From NCBI GenBank assembly GCA_002633005.1, contig NMRA01001217.1:2483-38986 (forward strand): a stretch of 36,504 bases of DNA, written 5' to 3'. Position numbers and translations under genes: made by a program. This DNA comes from Phoronis australis (lineage: Eukaryota; Phoronida; Phoronidae). This document shows positions 21,301 through 33,300 of the stretch, piece after piece. Under the pieces are notes generated by a model. The model saw only the letters and a program-made list of their open reading frames with translations, did no database searches and had not been told where the DNA came from. Each line of letters starts with the position of its first letter. Positions within the stretch are counted from its first letter, which is position 1.

Positions 21301-24300
21301 CTTATGCTCCTCTTTATAGAGGTCAGCGTGTCGCCGGGTCAAAGGTCGCTTGAGATGCAAGATGTTCACAGCACCATTCTGCTGAGTCTCCTCCTCACCA
21401 GTATCAGCAGATCTGAAGGAAACAATGGGAGAGCTGTATTCTAGGGTGGGAAATTTTCAAAATGCGATCAACTGTGTTTCGAGAATTGCGTGAAAGATCA
21501 ACTAGCTGTATCAAATCACGGTTAAAATCCAAAGAAAACGAATCAACTGTTATGAGTTAGCTGTACAAATAACTAACAGTAAACGTTGTGACGTCCAATA
21601 TTTTAAAAATATATATTAATTGTCAAACTGTGATTAATTGGAAATTTAGGTTATCAACTGGCAGTTATAATAACGAACTCTCACAGCCCTTTGAAGGGAT
21701 AACAAAAACATACATGGCAAGCTTTAGCAACTCATTTTATCCTCTGAATGGAAAACTGGAGTGGAGCATTTGGTATGTACCAAATAGGCATCCTATTGAT
21801 GGTGATGTGACTCTTATAAAGAGCTGAGCATGTCCTAATTTCCATTATGTTATACTTTTGTATTTACACATGTGTGAAGAAAATTAAGACAGTATTATCT
21901 CCCTTTTTCTAAAAACAACTGTTTTTTGTAATTCAGAAGTGGTAGTATTGACAAGTAAATGAATTTCACTGAATGGCTCCAGTATTTTTCTTCCCACAAA
22001 TAGTTACTTTAGCATTTTGTATTCTCCCTAGCCCCTCACTGACCTCTGTGTTATGTGAGATTAATTTGTTCAAACAATGTTTACTGATAACGAAAAGTGT
22101 TTTCCCGTACTTCTTTGATGGTAGTTTATGGAATTAGACATTCCTTTTGACAGTGATGTGACTCTGATGATAGTTAAGTGCTAAGTATGTCTAAGGATTA
22201 AGTACAATTGCTATGTTTCATTTGTATACTCACACCTTGTGAAGCACACACAGGTGTGAACCTAGTTTTTTTGTATTGATGTTCAGTGATCAAGTACACG
22301 AGTTTCCAGAGTAATAAACTTTCTTGATTCTAAGCCAGATTTAAGTCTTTTCCAACATGAATGTAACGATACCAATGATGTATTCTCCGTAGCCCACATT
22401 TCTTATTTTTGTTATTTCAACAGGCCAAATCTTAAAAACTAAATGAGGATACTTCACAAAAATTTAACCTGATATTCCATATGTCATGTTGAATCCAATA
22501 AAAAAAGCCTCAAAGCTGAAATTAAAACTTCATAAAACGCCATTTCTGAAACAAAAGTGTGCACCCTGAGTGAAAAAATGCCGTACAGTGTATCTAATCT
22601 CCCGATCAGTATATAAATATGTGTTATTGCAGCAACCAGATGTCCCCCGTTAGACAAGGCAGTGCGCCACACGCGATTACATAACCTTGTCTCAACTAAA
22701 TGTCTCGCTCTAAATGGCTGTGCCCCTCTCCCCTCTCCGATCTTCCTTTCCTTCCCTGTCTCCCACCTCTTCCTCTCTTTACCCAGTACTTATGAGAGGT
22801 TTTAACCAGTTGGCATTAAAATAGCCATGTGCAACAACACCTAGACTTCTATGGCCAGCTTTTGTTGTTAGGGGATTAGGAAAGAGATAACCACTGCAGG
22901 TTCCTGGCAGCATTCTTTCTACCCATTTTATACACTGTAGACTATAAAAACTAAATCCATCACTGAAGATTGAAATTTTCTTTTGTCTGAAGTACAAAAA
23001 TCAGTTATCTACAGCAGGCAAACAGAGAAATAAGGTGCCGTGCAACTGCAGTTCCTTTGTTAATATGTCCTGGCCTCTATTGTCTATCCTGATTGAGCAA
23101 CACAAAGAGGCGACTAGGATTTGCTTAAATTGTATTTTTGACGAGCTTTTCCCATTTCATGCCTCTTTAAGTTGCAGAACCAAATCTGGTTTTAAATTTT
23201 TGACATTTTATGTTGTGAGAATTCAAGATTATTGTCTTAGTAACCTGTGCTTGATTATGTTACGATTTATGACGAGTTTCTAGCCCAAGTTTGTACTTTA
23301 TGACCCCAAGATTGCAGCTACGACCAGCAAAAGCTCGTCATTTCAAGTAAAAATGTAAATTTATGAGCAACTGATCTTAAATCTTACCCAGCTCTGGCCC
23401 GGTGTAGCTTCATCATGAAGTCCTTGAGAGCAAGCAACTTATCTTCATCTGCTTCAGTTAGGCCCATGGAGCTGAGTTTACGGAACATCTTAAATATAAT
23501 AATTTTTATCTATATCATTAACTGACATTATACAACACGGACAGATTATAGAGTTAAAACCAGCATCATGGATTCAATAAATCACAACATTAACTATGGG
23601 CAACTACAGTCATCAACTTTAGTCGTAATTCAACTTCCGCACCACGCTCTATTGGGCAATTTGAAGATGAAGGTCAACTGAAAATCCCCATTGTATTGGC
23701 ATACAACAAATTAACATTTAGAATCAACTGCAGAAGCTGAAAGAAATTTGCTGGCCTTCCTTCAAAGAAACTTTGGGATTAAGACCACTAAATTAATGTT
23801 CCTTACTCACATGAGAAATGACTACTAAAAAGAACTAACAGCTCCTTAATATTCCATGAGACCTGATATCCAATGCCATCTTATTTAGCCTTGTATGAAA
23901 CAACCAGCCATTTTACACAAGATTAGAAATCATTTCTAACGAAGGGAAGGATACAAGACCAATTTTACAACAGCGAGAGACGTGACAGAAGGAGAAAGGT
24001 TTGTTGCACCTTGAAACCAGGCGAGTTCTTGCATCATCTGTAACAGTTGCTAATTATTATTCTGAGTGTTAATTATATTGAAGGATTCTGTCAACTATGT
24101 ACAAATCTATTGAAGAAGTACCCACGGTCATGGTACGGGCCAAATTTCTAATGGTTGTAGGCAGGATGCTGATAAATACCTGACTCAAATTGTCCTCCAG
24201 CTCTGGATACTGCGGTCGATGACCGTGCCTTGTTGCACTTCGCTGAAGTTGCTTGTCATAGAGACACTCGAACAGTTTCTCAATCAGTTGAGAGCGCAAA

Positions 24301-27300
24301 ATGTAGTCGTATATTGCACGTGGAATGGCCGGCTCCAGCGCATTCAGTAGCACCACCTATTGGAGCACAAAAACTGCAAAAGTCAAACCAATCTTAGAAA
24401 CAAATCCAAGAGCCTGCAGATAAACAAGTAAAACGTCATGATAATTGCAAAATAACTTAAGAGGGCATCCTTAATTAGAATGTCTAAATTTGAGTCAGGG
24501 TGTCCATATGGATGCCCGACTCTAAATACAGACGCAACTGTACGACATCTAAAATCTGTAGATGGCAAACATTTCCTGGGCAAATCTTGGATATATTGAA
24601 TGCTGAATGTTTGAACATCCTATACGCACAACCCCAATATTACCGGAAAGACATGAAGTAATGTCTTCCTGTAAGTAAAAATTAAGTAAGACAATGAAAA
24701 ATGCTTTCCTTTCAGACACAAAAAAATTTCAAAAATTTGGTCATTAATTATTATATCAATGTAATGCTTTGAAATAACAAAAAAAAATTCTAATAATATC
24801 AAAGCACTAACAATTTAGATGCCAACTTTTAGTTGATGATAAAAGTTATAAAGTTTACTTGTAATGCTCTTTTCTCATTTCAAAAATGAAAAATACCGCT
24901 AAATAATCACTTTCTGCTGAATGCGCGCACACGACACTTTTCACCCAAACGTTTTAAGGACAGTCCGTGAAATTCTTAAACATATTCCATGCAAAAGGAC
25001 TAGAATACCGAAAATGACACAAACCTCTTTATCAATTTGCAACACCGAGTGTTTCAGGAATGGTTGTAACAACGGCAGTAGGTTACAGTGAACATCAGCG
25101 ATGTTTAAAGACTTGGCAACAGCGGCGACAAACCCAACGGCACCTTGTCGAATCCATAAGTTCTGTAATGTTAAGGTTATTAACACTTGGTGAAACTTTC
25201 GAAAATTCAATCTTTAGATACACTGGAATCTCACCAATTTTGGACAGAATTTTTTCAAAGGCTTCGAAAAATGTGAATTTCAACAATTTCTTAAAGCGTT
25301 TCCTGATGGTATACGTGGGCTTTAAAACTATGGCCTAGTCAGGCATTTATTTAGTGCTAATACAATCTTTTAAGAAAAAAAACGAAGAAATTAAATTTCA
25401 CTTGTCAGCCATATTGCGTGACCTAAATTTGTGAGAATTTAACATACTATCACTTGTTCAGTCTGTTGCCATGATATGGCCAACATAAGCAAAGTTGAAA
25501 TTTTCAATCATCTATGTTCTTATCTATTAGAAACTAACGTACTGCAGAAGTCTGCAGTTCACTTGTCCCTCAAAATCTAACAGAAATGACATCACAACGC
25601 CACCTACTGGATGTGTCAGAAATGGAACCACCTCCCTCAAGAGGTCATGAATCAAGGCTTTCTGCAGCAGCCCGAGGTCTGTCAGAGACATCATGGCACA
25701 GAGAGTCTTGGAGATGACAAATTCCTCAGTGTCACTTAGACCCTGTAAAAAAGATAGATCAGTACCGTAACAGAGCCATATACAAAGAAATCTAACATCA
25801 CTGTTCAGCTTGCGAAAGAACAAGATGCAAGCTGAAATGAAGGAGCAATGTCACAATATTCCTGTAAATTAGCAACAATACAACCTCACGTGAATTCAGA
25901 CGGTTTCCAGAGTAAGTTGGATAATTTGGAAAATGGGCCCAAATTTTGAGAAACAGTTATCTCCACTGAGTAACAGGCATCAAACTGGTTCTCAAAATAT
26001 AGGCATGTTATATCCGACTATTGCCGCAAGTTGTAGTTAATATCTATACAAAGAGGCATTTTAATCCAAATTATTTACTAAATGGGTTAAAAGAGCCACT
26101 CGTGAAAGTTCAACAAACAAAAAGGTAGGCAAGCAGACAATGTATTTTAGAAATTAAAGAACATTCACCAAAGGTGTTTTAGTTGATGACATCCAAACTA
26201 ATAAGATCATAACAAAACCAGTAACACTTTACGTTGGAAAAAGTCCAAGTCAATAAGTACCCATGATGGGAATAGTATAGGTTTGGCTAATGTTTTTTTC
26301 AAAACAAAGGTGCTGAAATCAGTGAACATCAGTGCGAATAGCTCTGTATTTACCCGTTTCAGAGACCGGGTTTCAACCGCTTTAGGCCATAATAAGAGCC
26401 CCCCTCCATCCAGAAACGAATATTTCTAAGCGCCCTGGGCACTCATTGGTCAGAGTGAATAAGGTAGGTGTGGCAATGCTTTTATCAAAACAAAGGTGCT
26501 GAAATCAGTGAACATCAGTGAAAATGGCTTTCAGAAAATTTAAGCCCGTTCCTAGCTTGATTGGTAGTGTGTAGATGTCATACAACAACATTCTTGATAA
26601 AGTTTCTATTATTCGCAGCAAACTATCAATCTCTGAAAAATAGAAAAAGTGAAGAATTAGGGTATCTTACCTGCTGTAGCAATGGCAACAGTATAGAGGT
26701 GCTCTGCCAGCCGACATACGCAGCTACTCCCACTATAGCGTCGAAGAAGGCACCACGCAAGTGCCAGTCATGCTGCAAAACAAGAACCACATCTACTAAA
26801 ATATGCTTCTTCCAAATAATTCATTCTAGCATATTAAAAATCCAAAAGGCAGTCAAATCATACTAGATCTGGCCAAAAGTAATTTATGTCTGAACGTTTT
26901 TCAGAGTGTAGTAAGATCTCACCAAATTAGATGACAACATGGCAGACAAGTGAAATAACATTTTTTTATAAAAGACATGTAGCACCAAATGGACATTTTT
27001 TCACCATCAAACTCTGTATCAGAGCCATCACCAGACAATACTTTGAAAATTTATGGGCAATTACGCAACAGCGTAAGAAGACATGAAAATAAATAAAGGT
27101 CAAATTTGGTGGCAATCATTTTGTCCAAAATTCGTGAGATTTTACTGTAGCAGACATGATATTATAATCTTGAGTTCTTGAAGTGACTCATAGAATAAAT
27201 AAAAAAACAGCACATTAGGCAGAAGTTGTTCAGCTATAAACCGACACGCACGCTGAACACTTATGATAAAATATTTCATGTTCAGCGTAGACGTCAATTT

Positions 27301-30300
27301 GCACTTTACACAGTCGTATCAGTATCTCACCTTGTCGTTCAAGAAAGTGATCATATGGGACAGCAAGACATCATTGGCTGGAATGAAGAGAAAATTAAAC
27401 ACTTTCCGAACTAATATCCAGCAATTCTCAAAATAAGTAGTCAAGCACAGAAACAGTTTTCATCAATCCATCTTTAGAAAATTCGAGAACTCGATGCCAA
27501 ATTTGCTCCAAGATCACAAAAGTGTTGGATATCGGGACACACCCAAAATGTCAGCTAAGAACGTCTCAGAACCATGACGCACACTCAAGAATGTGTCACA
27601 AAAAGTAATAAAAAAGACTTACACTTATCATGTTCGACTAAAGGAAATACACAATTGAGAGTTCTCTAATTAACATTTGCTACAAACTAAACAGTGTACT
27701 TTTAGTGAACCTGAGATATATATATTTGATTAATAACGAAACATCGTTTCCATGATTGTCATTTTTGTTTTCCATATCTTACACACAGATTTGTCAGTGC
27801 TCTTGTAGATGATGATGAAAACGGGAATGGCAATAACGGTAATGCTAAACATGTTGATTCTTACTCCTACAAACAAATGCCACCAACCTTTCTGTCGTCC
27901 AAAGAACACGCACAGTCTGGTGATGCCACAGTGAAGCAATGTCTGCTTTACAATGTTATCGGAGTCCGTCAACAACACCACAACCACCTGCTGGATCATC
28001 TCGTGTAGTCCCTCTAACTCCATGTCGTAGCTAGCCTCGTACTGGCCCTCGCTCTCCTCTTCTTCCTCACCTCCAGACACTGAAGAGTTAAGCTGGACAA
28101 TCTCCAAGAAACGCTGGGCGGTCTCCGCCAACTGAGCAATGCTCTCAGCGAATGCTTCACGTACAAGCATGCAATCGTCATGTGTCAGCTCGCTCTGTTG
28201 GCACAATGTGAAAATTTCAAAGATTATGCTATGAGCATTGTGTTGAAGAGAATCGCAGTTTCCCCAAATCTCCAATAAATGACACCGAAACATTTCAAGT
28301 CGATTTAAACGGTACCATAGTTGTTTTTATTAATAAATCTCCCATAATTATGTCTAGTAGTTATTTTTTGCTTTATCACAAAATGATTACTATGACTCTA
28401 GCTACAGAAACTAGTGAAATACAACGGAACTTGAGGTATACAAACCATGTTCCACTTCAATTATTCTTGCTGACATCAGCAATTCACTAGGCCTGAAAAG
28501 AACTTCCATGGATTTCCGATAGAGTACAATTATTTTTCAACACAAGCTGTCGCTCATGAATGTTTCACAAAGCCTAACAAACAACCGACATTTATTCTGC
28601 GAAGATTTACCAAAGTTGGCAGAATGTATTCTGGGAAGATGTTGGCATCACTCCTTGGGACAGTCTTGACGTTTGCCAATGTCTTAGCGACAGTTCTTAT
28701 GACCTGGGCGCGTACACGTGGAAACGGGTCATCCACGAGATAAAGGACAAAGGGTATCATCCTGTCAAGGATCACCTCAGAAGTAACGTATTCAGACAGC
28801 ATGATGAGACAGTCGAGGGCGGTGAGCTTGGAACTGCAGAACTGAAATATATGAAAAATTTTAAAGTCATCACACACTGTGATCATAATAACTGCCAGAA
28901 CTGCTGTACTTTTTGCTTTCAAGGGCTGAATACCTTAAGCCCCAAATACCAGGAATTAATAACTTGCTTCAACACACCTTCACGCTAAAACAACAGAGTC
29001 TAATTAAAGTTTCTCAATATTTGTCTTCGTTAAGATGTTTTACAATGAAAAGAAAATTTCCACTTTCCGCCATGTCGTGAGCTAAATAGGTGAAGAACTA
29101 CCATGTGTAAAGAGAGGCATGTTTCACCACTGCCACTTGAAGGCATCTGTCTGATGGCAAGTTGTCCAGTCAAGTCTGGATTTTACATTGAAACGCATTG
29201 CTTTTTGGAATGCACTTGCAACTTAAAGGAGAATGCCACCCGATTCAATTAGTCTTTTTTACCGTCTTAATCGGTCTGAATCCACATCGCCTCGCATACG
29301 GTCGACCTCACCTTGCCAAGAGGTGTCGCGTTAACCTGTGAGGAAGGTGAGAAACGACGCAGCGACATCAGTGGTTCGCCTGCAGAGTGAATGCCGCAAT
29401 ATTGTGGTGCATCGTTCCCGCTTGTCCGAACTATGAAGGTGCAAAGAAAACGGCTATATCGTTTTTTCGAATTCCTCGAGAGCCCAAAATGCTTAGGAAG
29501 TGGCTCCCGGTAGTGAAGAATGAAAGGTATGCTGTTAATAGCAAGTATGAGGCCGTGAAACATCCCCGTGTCTGTGGCCAGCATTTCGTCGACAGTGATT
29601 TTTCTGAAAAATTCCTGTTTACCAAAGAAATATCCATACATTCCGTTGCCTGTGCATGTTCACAGCCCCCCTATAGTATTTCTTGATCAGTGTATTCCAG
29701 TTCGAACTGATAGCCTGTGAAACCTAATGATCCGACCCGTGAAGTCTTCGTAGGACGAGCTCTTGACTAAGTCAGGATTGGTGCCGAGGGAGTTGCCATG
29801 TAGACGTTTATTATTCTGTGTTCTGTTTCAAAATGAATTATTCTCATCCTAAAATGATCCTAACCAATGCTTATATGAAACTGAAACAAAGACTGTCTCA
29901 TTAGATACAATTTGTAATGCCTTGGAGTGCTCGTGAGTGCAAATGTTTTGAGAAGCCAGCAATGAATAAACCACTGCGTTACCGTCTTTTAATGCCGGCA
30001 ATAAAGGTAATTGACTGGGCACCGAGGCCGTGTGAGCGCATGCTAATTCAGTGTTTGCTGACAGAAAGCTGTTGTGAAACAATTACTGGATTTTATATGC
30101 TATGGTCACATGTTAGGGGAATCTTTATTTAGAAATACAAATACATTATTCAAATCATTGCTACTGCACAACCTTTGCCCTGACAGTCTGTGGAAGGGGA
30201 ACCCGACTTCGCAGCCCCCGACAAGTAAGTAGATTTTCAGTTTCGTGGCTAATTCACATAAATAATTACGTGCACATTATTTCTTTGGCTCATTTCGTGA

Positions 30301-33300
30301 CTGGAGGTTTGTTTAGTTTCCAACTCAAGCTGGTTTATGTTCGTGCCAGTCCTGGCGGCCGCGACGGGCCAGTTCGGGTTCCGAGCCACTGGCCGGGATA
30401 ACAAGCGTTTTGTGTGTTTAGAACTCAAAAAATCACAAGCATAAACAACACAGATCTAGGTTCTCCTGTCTGTATTTCACGGAAGAATACTTCGAATTTA
30501 TCTCCGAACAGACCCCTGAACTCCAGCTACAGACCTTGGTTAATTGGCCTGCCGAACTTTGTAGGCTACGGAGTGTCCAAATACCAGTAAATCCGTAACA
30601 GCGAAATAAAACAACACGTTTTTATAAGAACTCGGTGTATTTTTAAGGGTTTTACATCAAAGTTTGCTGATTTATTGATGTTAAACGATGACTTCAAGCG
30701 ATAAGCTGACACCTGAGTAACCCATGCTGTGAACTGCTGAACAGACTGCGTGTGCAACCAATTATGTCATTGGATAATTTCAACACCTCCGTCTGCCGTC
30801 AGGTGTCAGGTAACGCAACCAAACCTGCCGTTATCGAATAGAAATACTTGATCTAAATTGATACAAAATAGGTTGTATTTGGGTGGCATTCTCCTTTAAT
30901 TAACTCACCAAAGTCAAGGTAGTTATTAGACTCAAACAAAAGAATGTCTGAAATCTATGAGACTGTAATCTATCAGTGGTCAGGATAAATAAACTTTCTG
31001 TTTCACACACCACAGGCTCCATCAAAAAGAGACAAAAGAGTGAACAATGAGGAAGGAATACACGCGCCATATGTGTTCATTAGAACAAAATTGCAGTACA
31101 TAAATAAGAATAGTTTATGAGAAAAAGATTGTGATAAGGACTGAAGGAAAAGACGTTGCTGATTAGAGCATTTGAAAAATTGTTGACGAGAAAATTCGAC
31201 TTTCCTGTCACTTGGTTAAACTAAAAACACTTTGAGAAAGAAACGATATGCTTACTAGACACAAAAACAGCTTAAAGGTCGACCACAAATGATCCGGCAT
31301 GACTAACCTTGAGTGCCCTCATACTGGATGTCAGTAAACTAATGATAATGACCAATCCGTTGTTCTCACTAGGGGTCTCTGTATCCACGTTCATGTGCGG
31401 GATGATAATATCCTTCAGGTCTCGCTTTATCCGCAACACGCGGTCGTCCGCTGGTAGTATGGGCATGGTGACAAACCTCTGCAGGTAGAGCTTCAAGAAA
31501 GTATAGAAGTAGTCCGGGAATGCTTTGCCTTGCTGATTCACCAAGTATTCCTCCGCGGACAAACGTTGACTGGGTTCTTTCTGCAGCATACTCTTGATCA
31601 ACTCCTGAAGTGCGACCAAACAAAATGGTGATAATTTACATCTAATGAGGACCGTTCATTTAACATCATTTTCGCGACTGAACAAAGCATGCTCTTTATG
31701 GAGGAATGGGAGAGTACGTTTTAGTAAATGTCTGTGTGATTTAAAGCAAACGCAGTTTAGGCAAACTAATCCTGACCTGATCAACACAAGAAGTGCACTA
31801 TAAGTGGAAGAGGCTGGGAAAATTCACCTTTTTGAAATCAATGTAGACATATTTTTGAATGACCCTTCACTGGCTACAGACTGCAATATGCTCAACTTCC
31901 AACACTAAACATTTCCCATAAATTTGGGGTCATGGATAAGCTTTAGAGAGAAATGAAATTATTTGGTTACGACGAAGATTCCTGGCGTCTAGGTGATGTA
32001 TCGTTCTACAAATAGAAATATTTTTTGTGTTGTAAGATTTAAATGAAGTAAACGTTTTTGCAAGGAAATCAAATAAAAGAAAATTGAAAACAAAAGATAA
32101 AAAATCCATTTAAAAGAAGACAATTCCAAGCCCTGAAGATCAAAGATCACTTGTTACGTGAGTCAGGAACAGCCAAGTTTATGTTTCCTTGACGGACCGC
32201 GAGGTTATAGTTACTTTTACAGTTAATAATTATTACTTTGCCCAAACAACAGTTGCCAACTTAGCCGCTGATAAAAAAATAATCATTAAGTAGATTTTCA
32301 TGGAATACGGAAACGAAAAAAAACACGAGGCAAATAAAACTGAAATGAAAAACTGAGTGGTTTAATGTCCTGAACACATCCACTACCACAAGAAACTATA
32401 GGAACACCACATTTATCCACCTTCACTCTTATCAGGCTTCTATTGTGAGTCAGCACTGCGTGAATAATTGGCTGATAAGCCACCTATGGAACTACTTTTG
32501 GCTGAATGGATGACCAGGCCATAAAATGATAATTAGCCAAGACCAGTTAAATAATGCTGCATGGAATAGGTAATACCTTCATGGCAATTTTGAAAGAGTG
32601 GGAATCTTTTGCTGAAAGTGTTTTAAAAAACTTGATTTACCAACCTCTGATTTTCTGGATTATGCAAACATTAAAATTCAAATTTGCAACGTTTTCATTT
32701 TCCGCCATCATAATGTTCTGGAAACAAGAAAAAATTGGCAACACTGCGTACAAGCAACAAAGAATATGTCGTAGCATCACCTAGCCTTGGTGGAAAACTG
32801 TATACCGGAAGCTTAAAAAATTCATTTCACGGGAGGGACGATTATTGTAGCCCGGCTTCCAAAACGGGTAAAATTGGAAGCTAAGATTTATCAAATTTAC
32901 GCTCTGTGACGTATTTGTAGCCTATGAAAGTCTTTCTACAAAATTGTGGCGCATTGCTATCAAACTCCGTTGTTAAATTACGATCATTTTTCAAAAAACT
33001 GTGCTGAAATCCCAGGGCGAAAACTTGTCGACTGATACGTCGCTGAATCGCGATCGTCGATAGGAAAACTTGAATTCTTGAATAAAAATACAGTTTCGAC
33101 TCAACAAATTACCTGAAATCCTCTTTATGTTTTAAAATTTTTTAAGTTCATGTGGAGTCCAGACAGGCCTTTATCCAGGATTTCGAAACTAGGGTGTCCA
33201 AAATGGGGTTCCCAATATTCCAGGGCATCCNCCCCAAACACACAATTTTTTTACAAAAAATGCATAGACCAAGGTTTTTACATCTAAGTTTACAAAACAG

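Larger units (their letters stand above)
17593..21373. repeat. Right copy of ~3.77-kb duplicated PIK3R4 block
   Basis: Counterpart of 12,993-16,753, with scattered substitutions and short indels in introns and mostly silent changes in exons. Unlike the left copy it continues without a break to the upstream exons at 21,412 and 23,388. Confidence 0.92.
23489..28610 (-). other. PIK3R4: PIK3R4 introns within the helical-region exons
   Basis: Seven introns of about 416 to 928 bases lie between the exons listed for this span. Apart from the palindrome at 24,481, a small inverted repeat at 25,941-25,999 and the direct repeats at 26,300-26,520, they appear to be unstructured AT-rich sequence. Confidence 0.8.

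Noticed and set aside
12993-21373. PIK3R4 with an enlarged WD40 propeller made by tandem exon duplication
   Set aside because: Splice phases are incompatible for serial inclusion, and the N gap plus allele-like divergence give a simpler explanation.
24620-24802. Hydrophobic 60-codon minus-strand frame
   Set aside because: Lies in an AT-rich intron between two well-joined PIK3R4 exons; including it would break their phase.
25060-25338. 92-codon plus-strand frame
   Set aside because: Antisense shadow of PIK3R4 visible exon 10.
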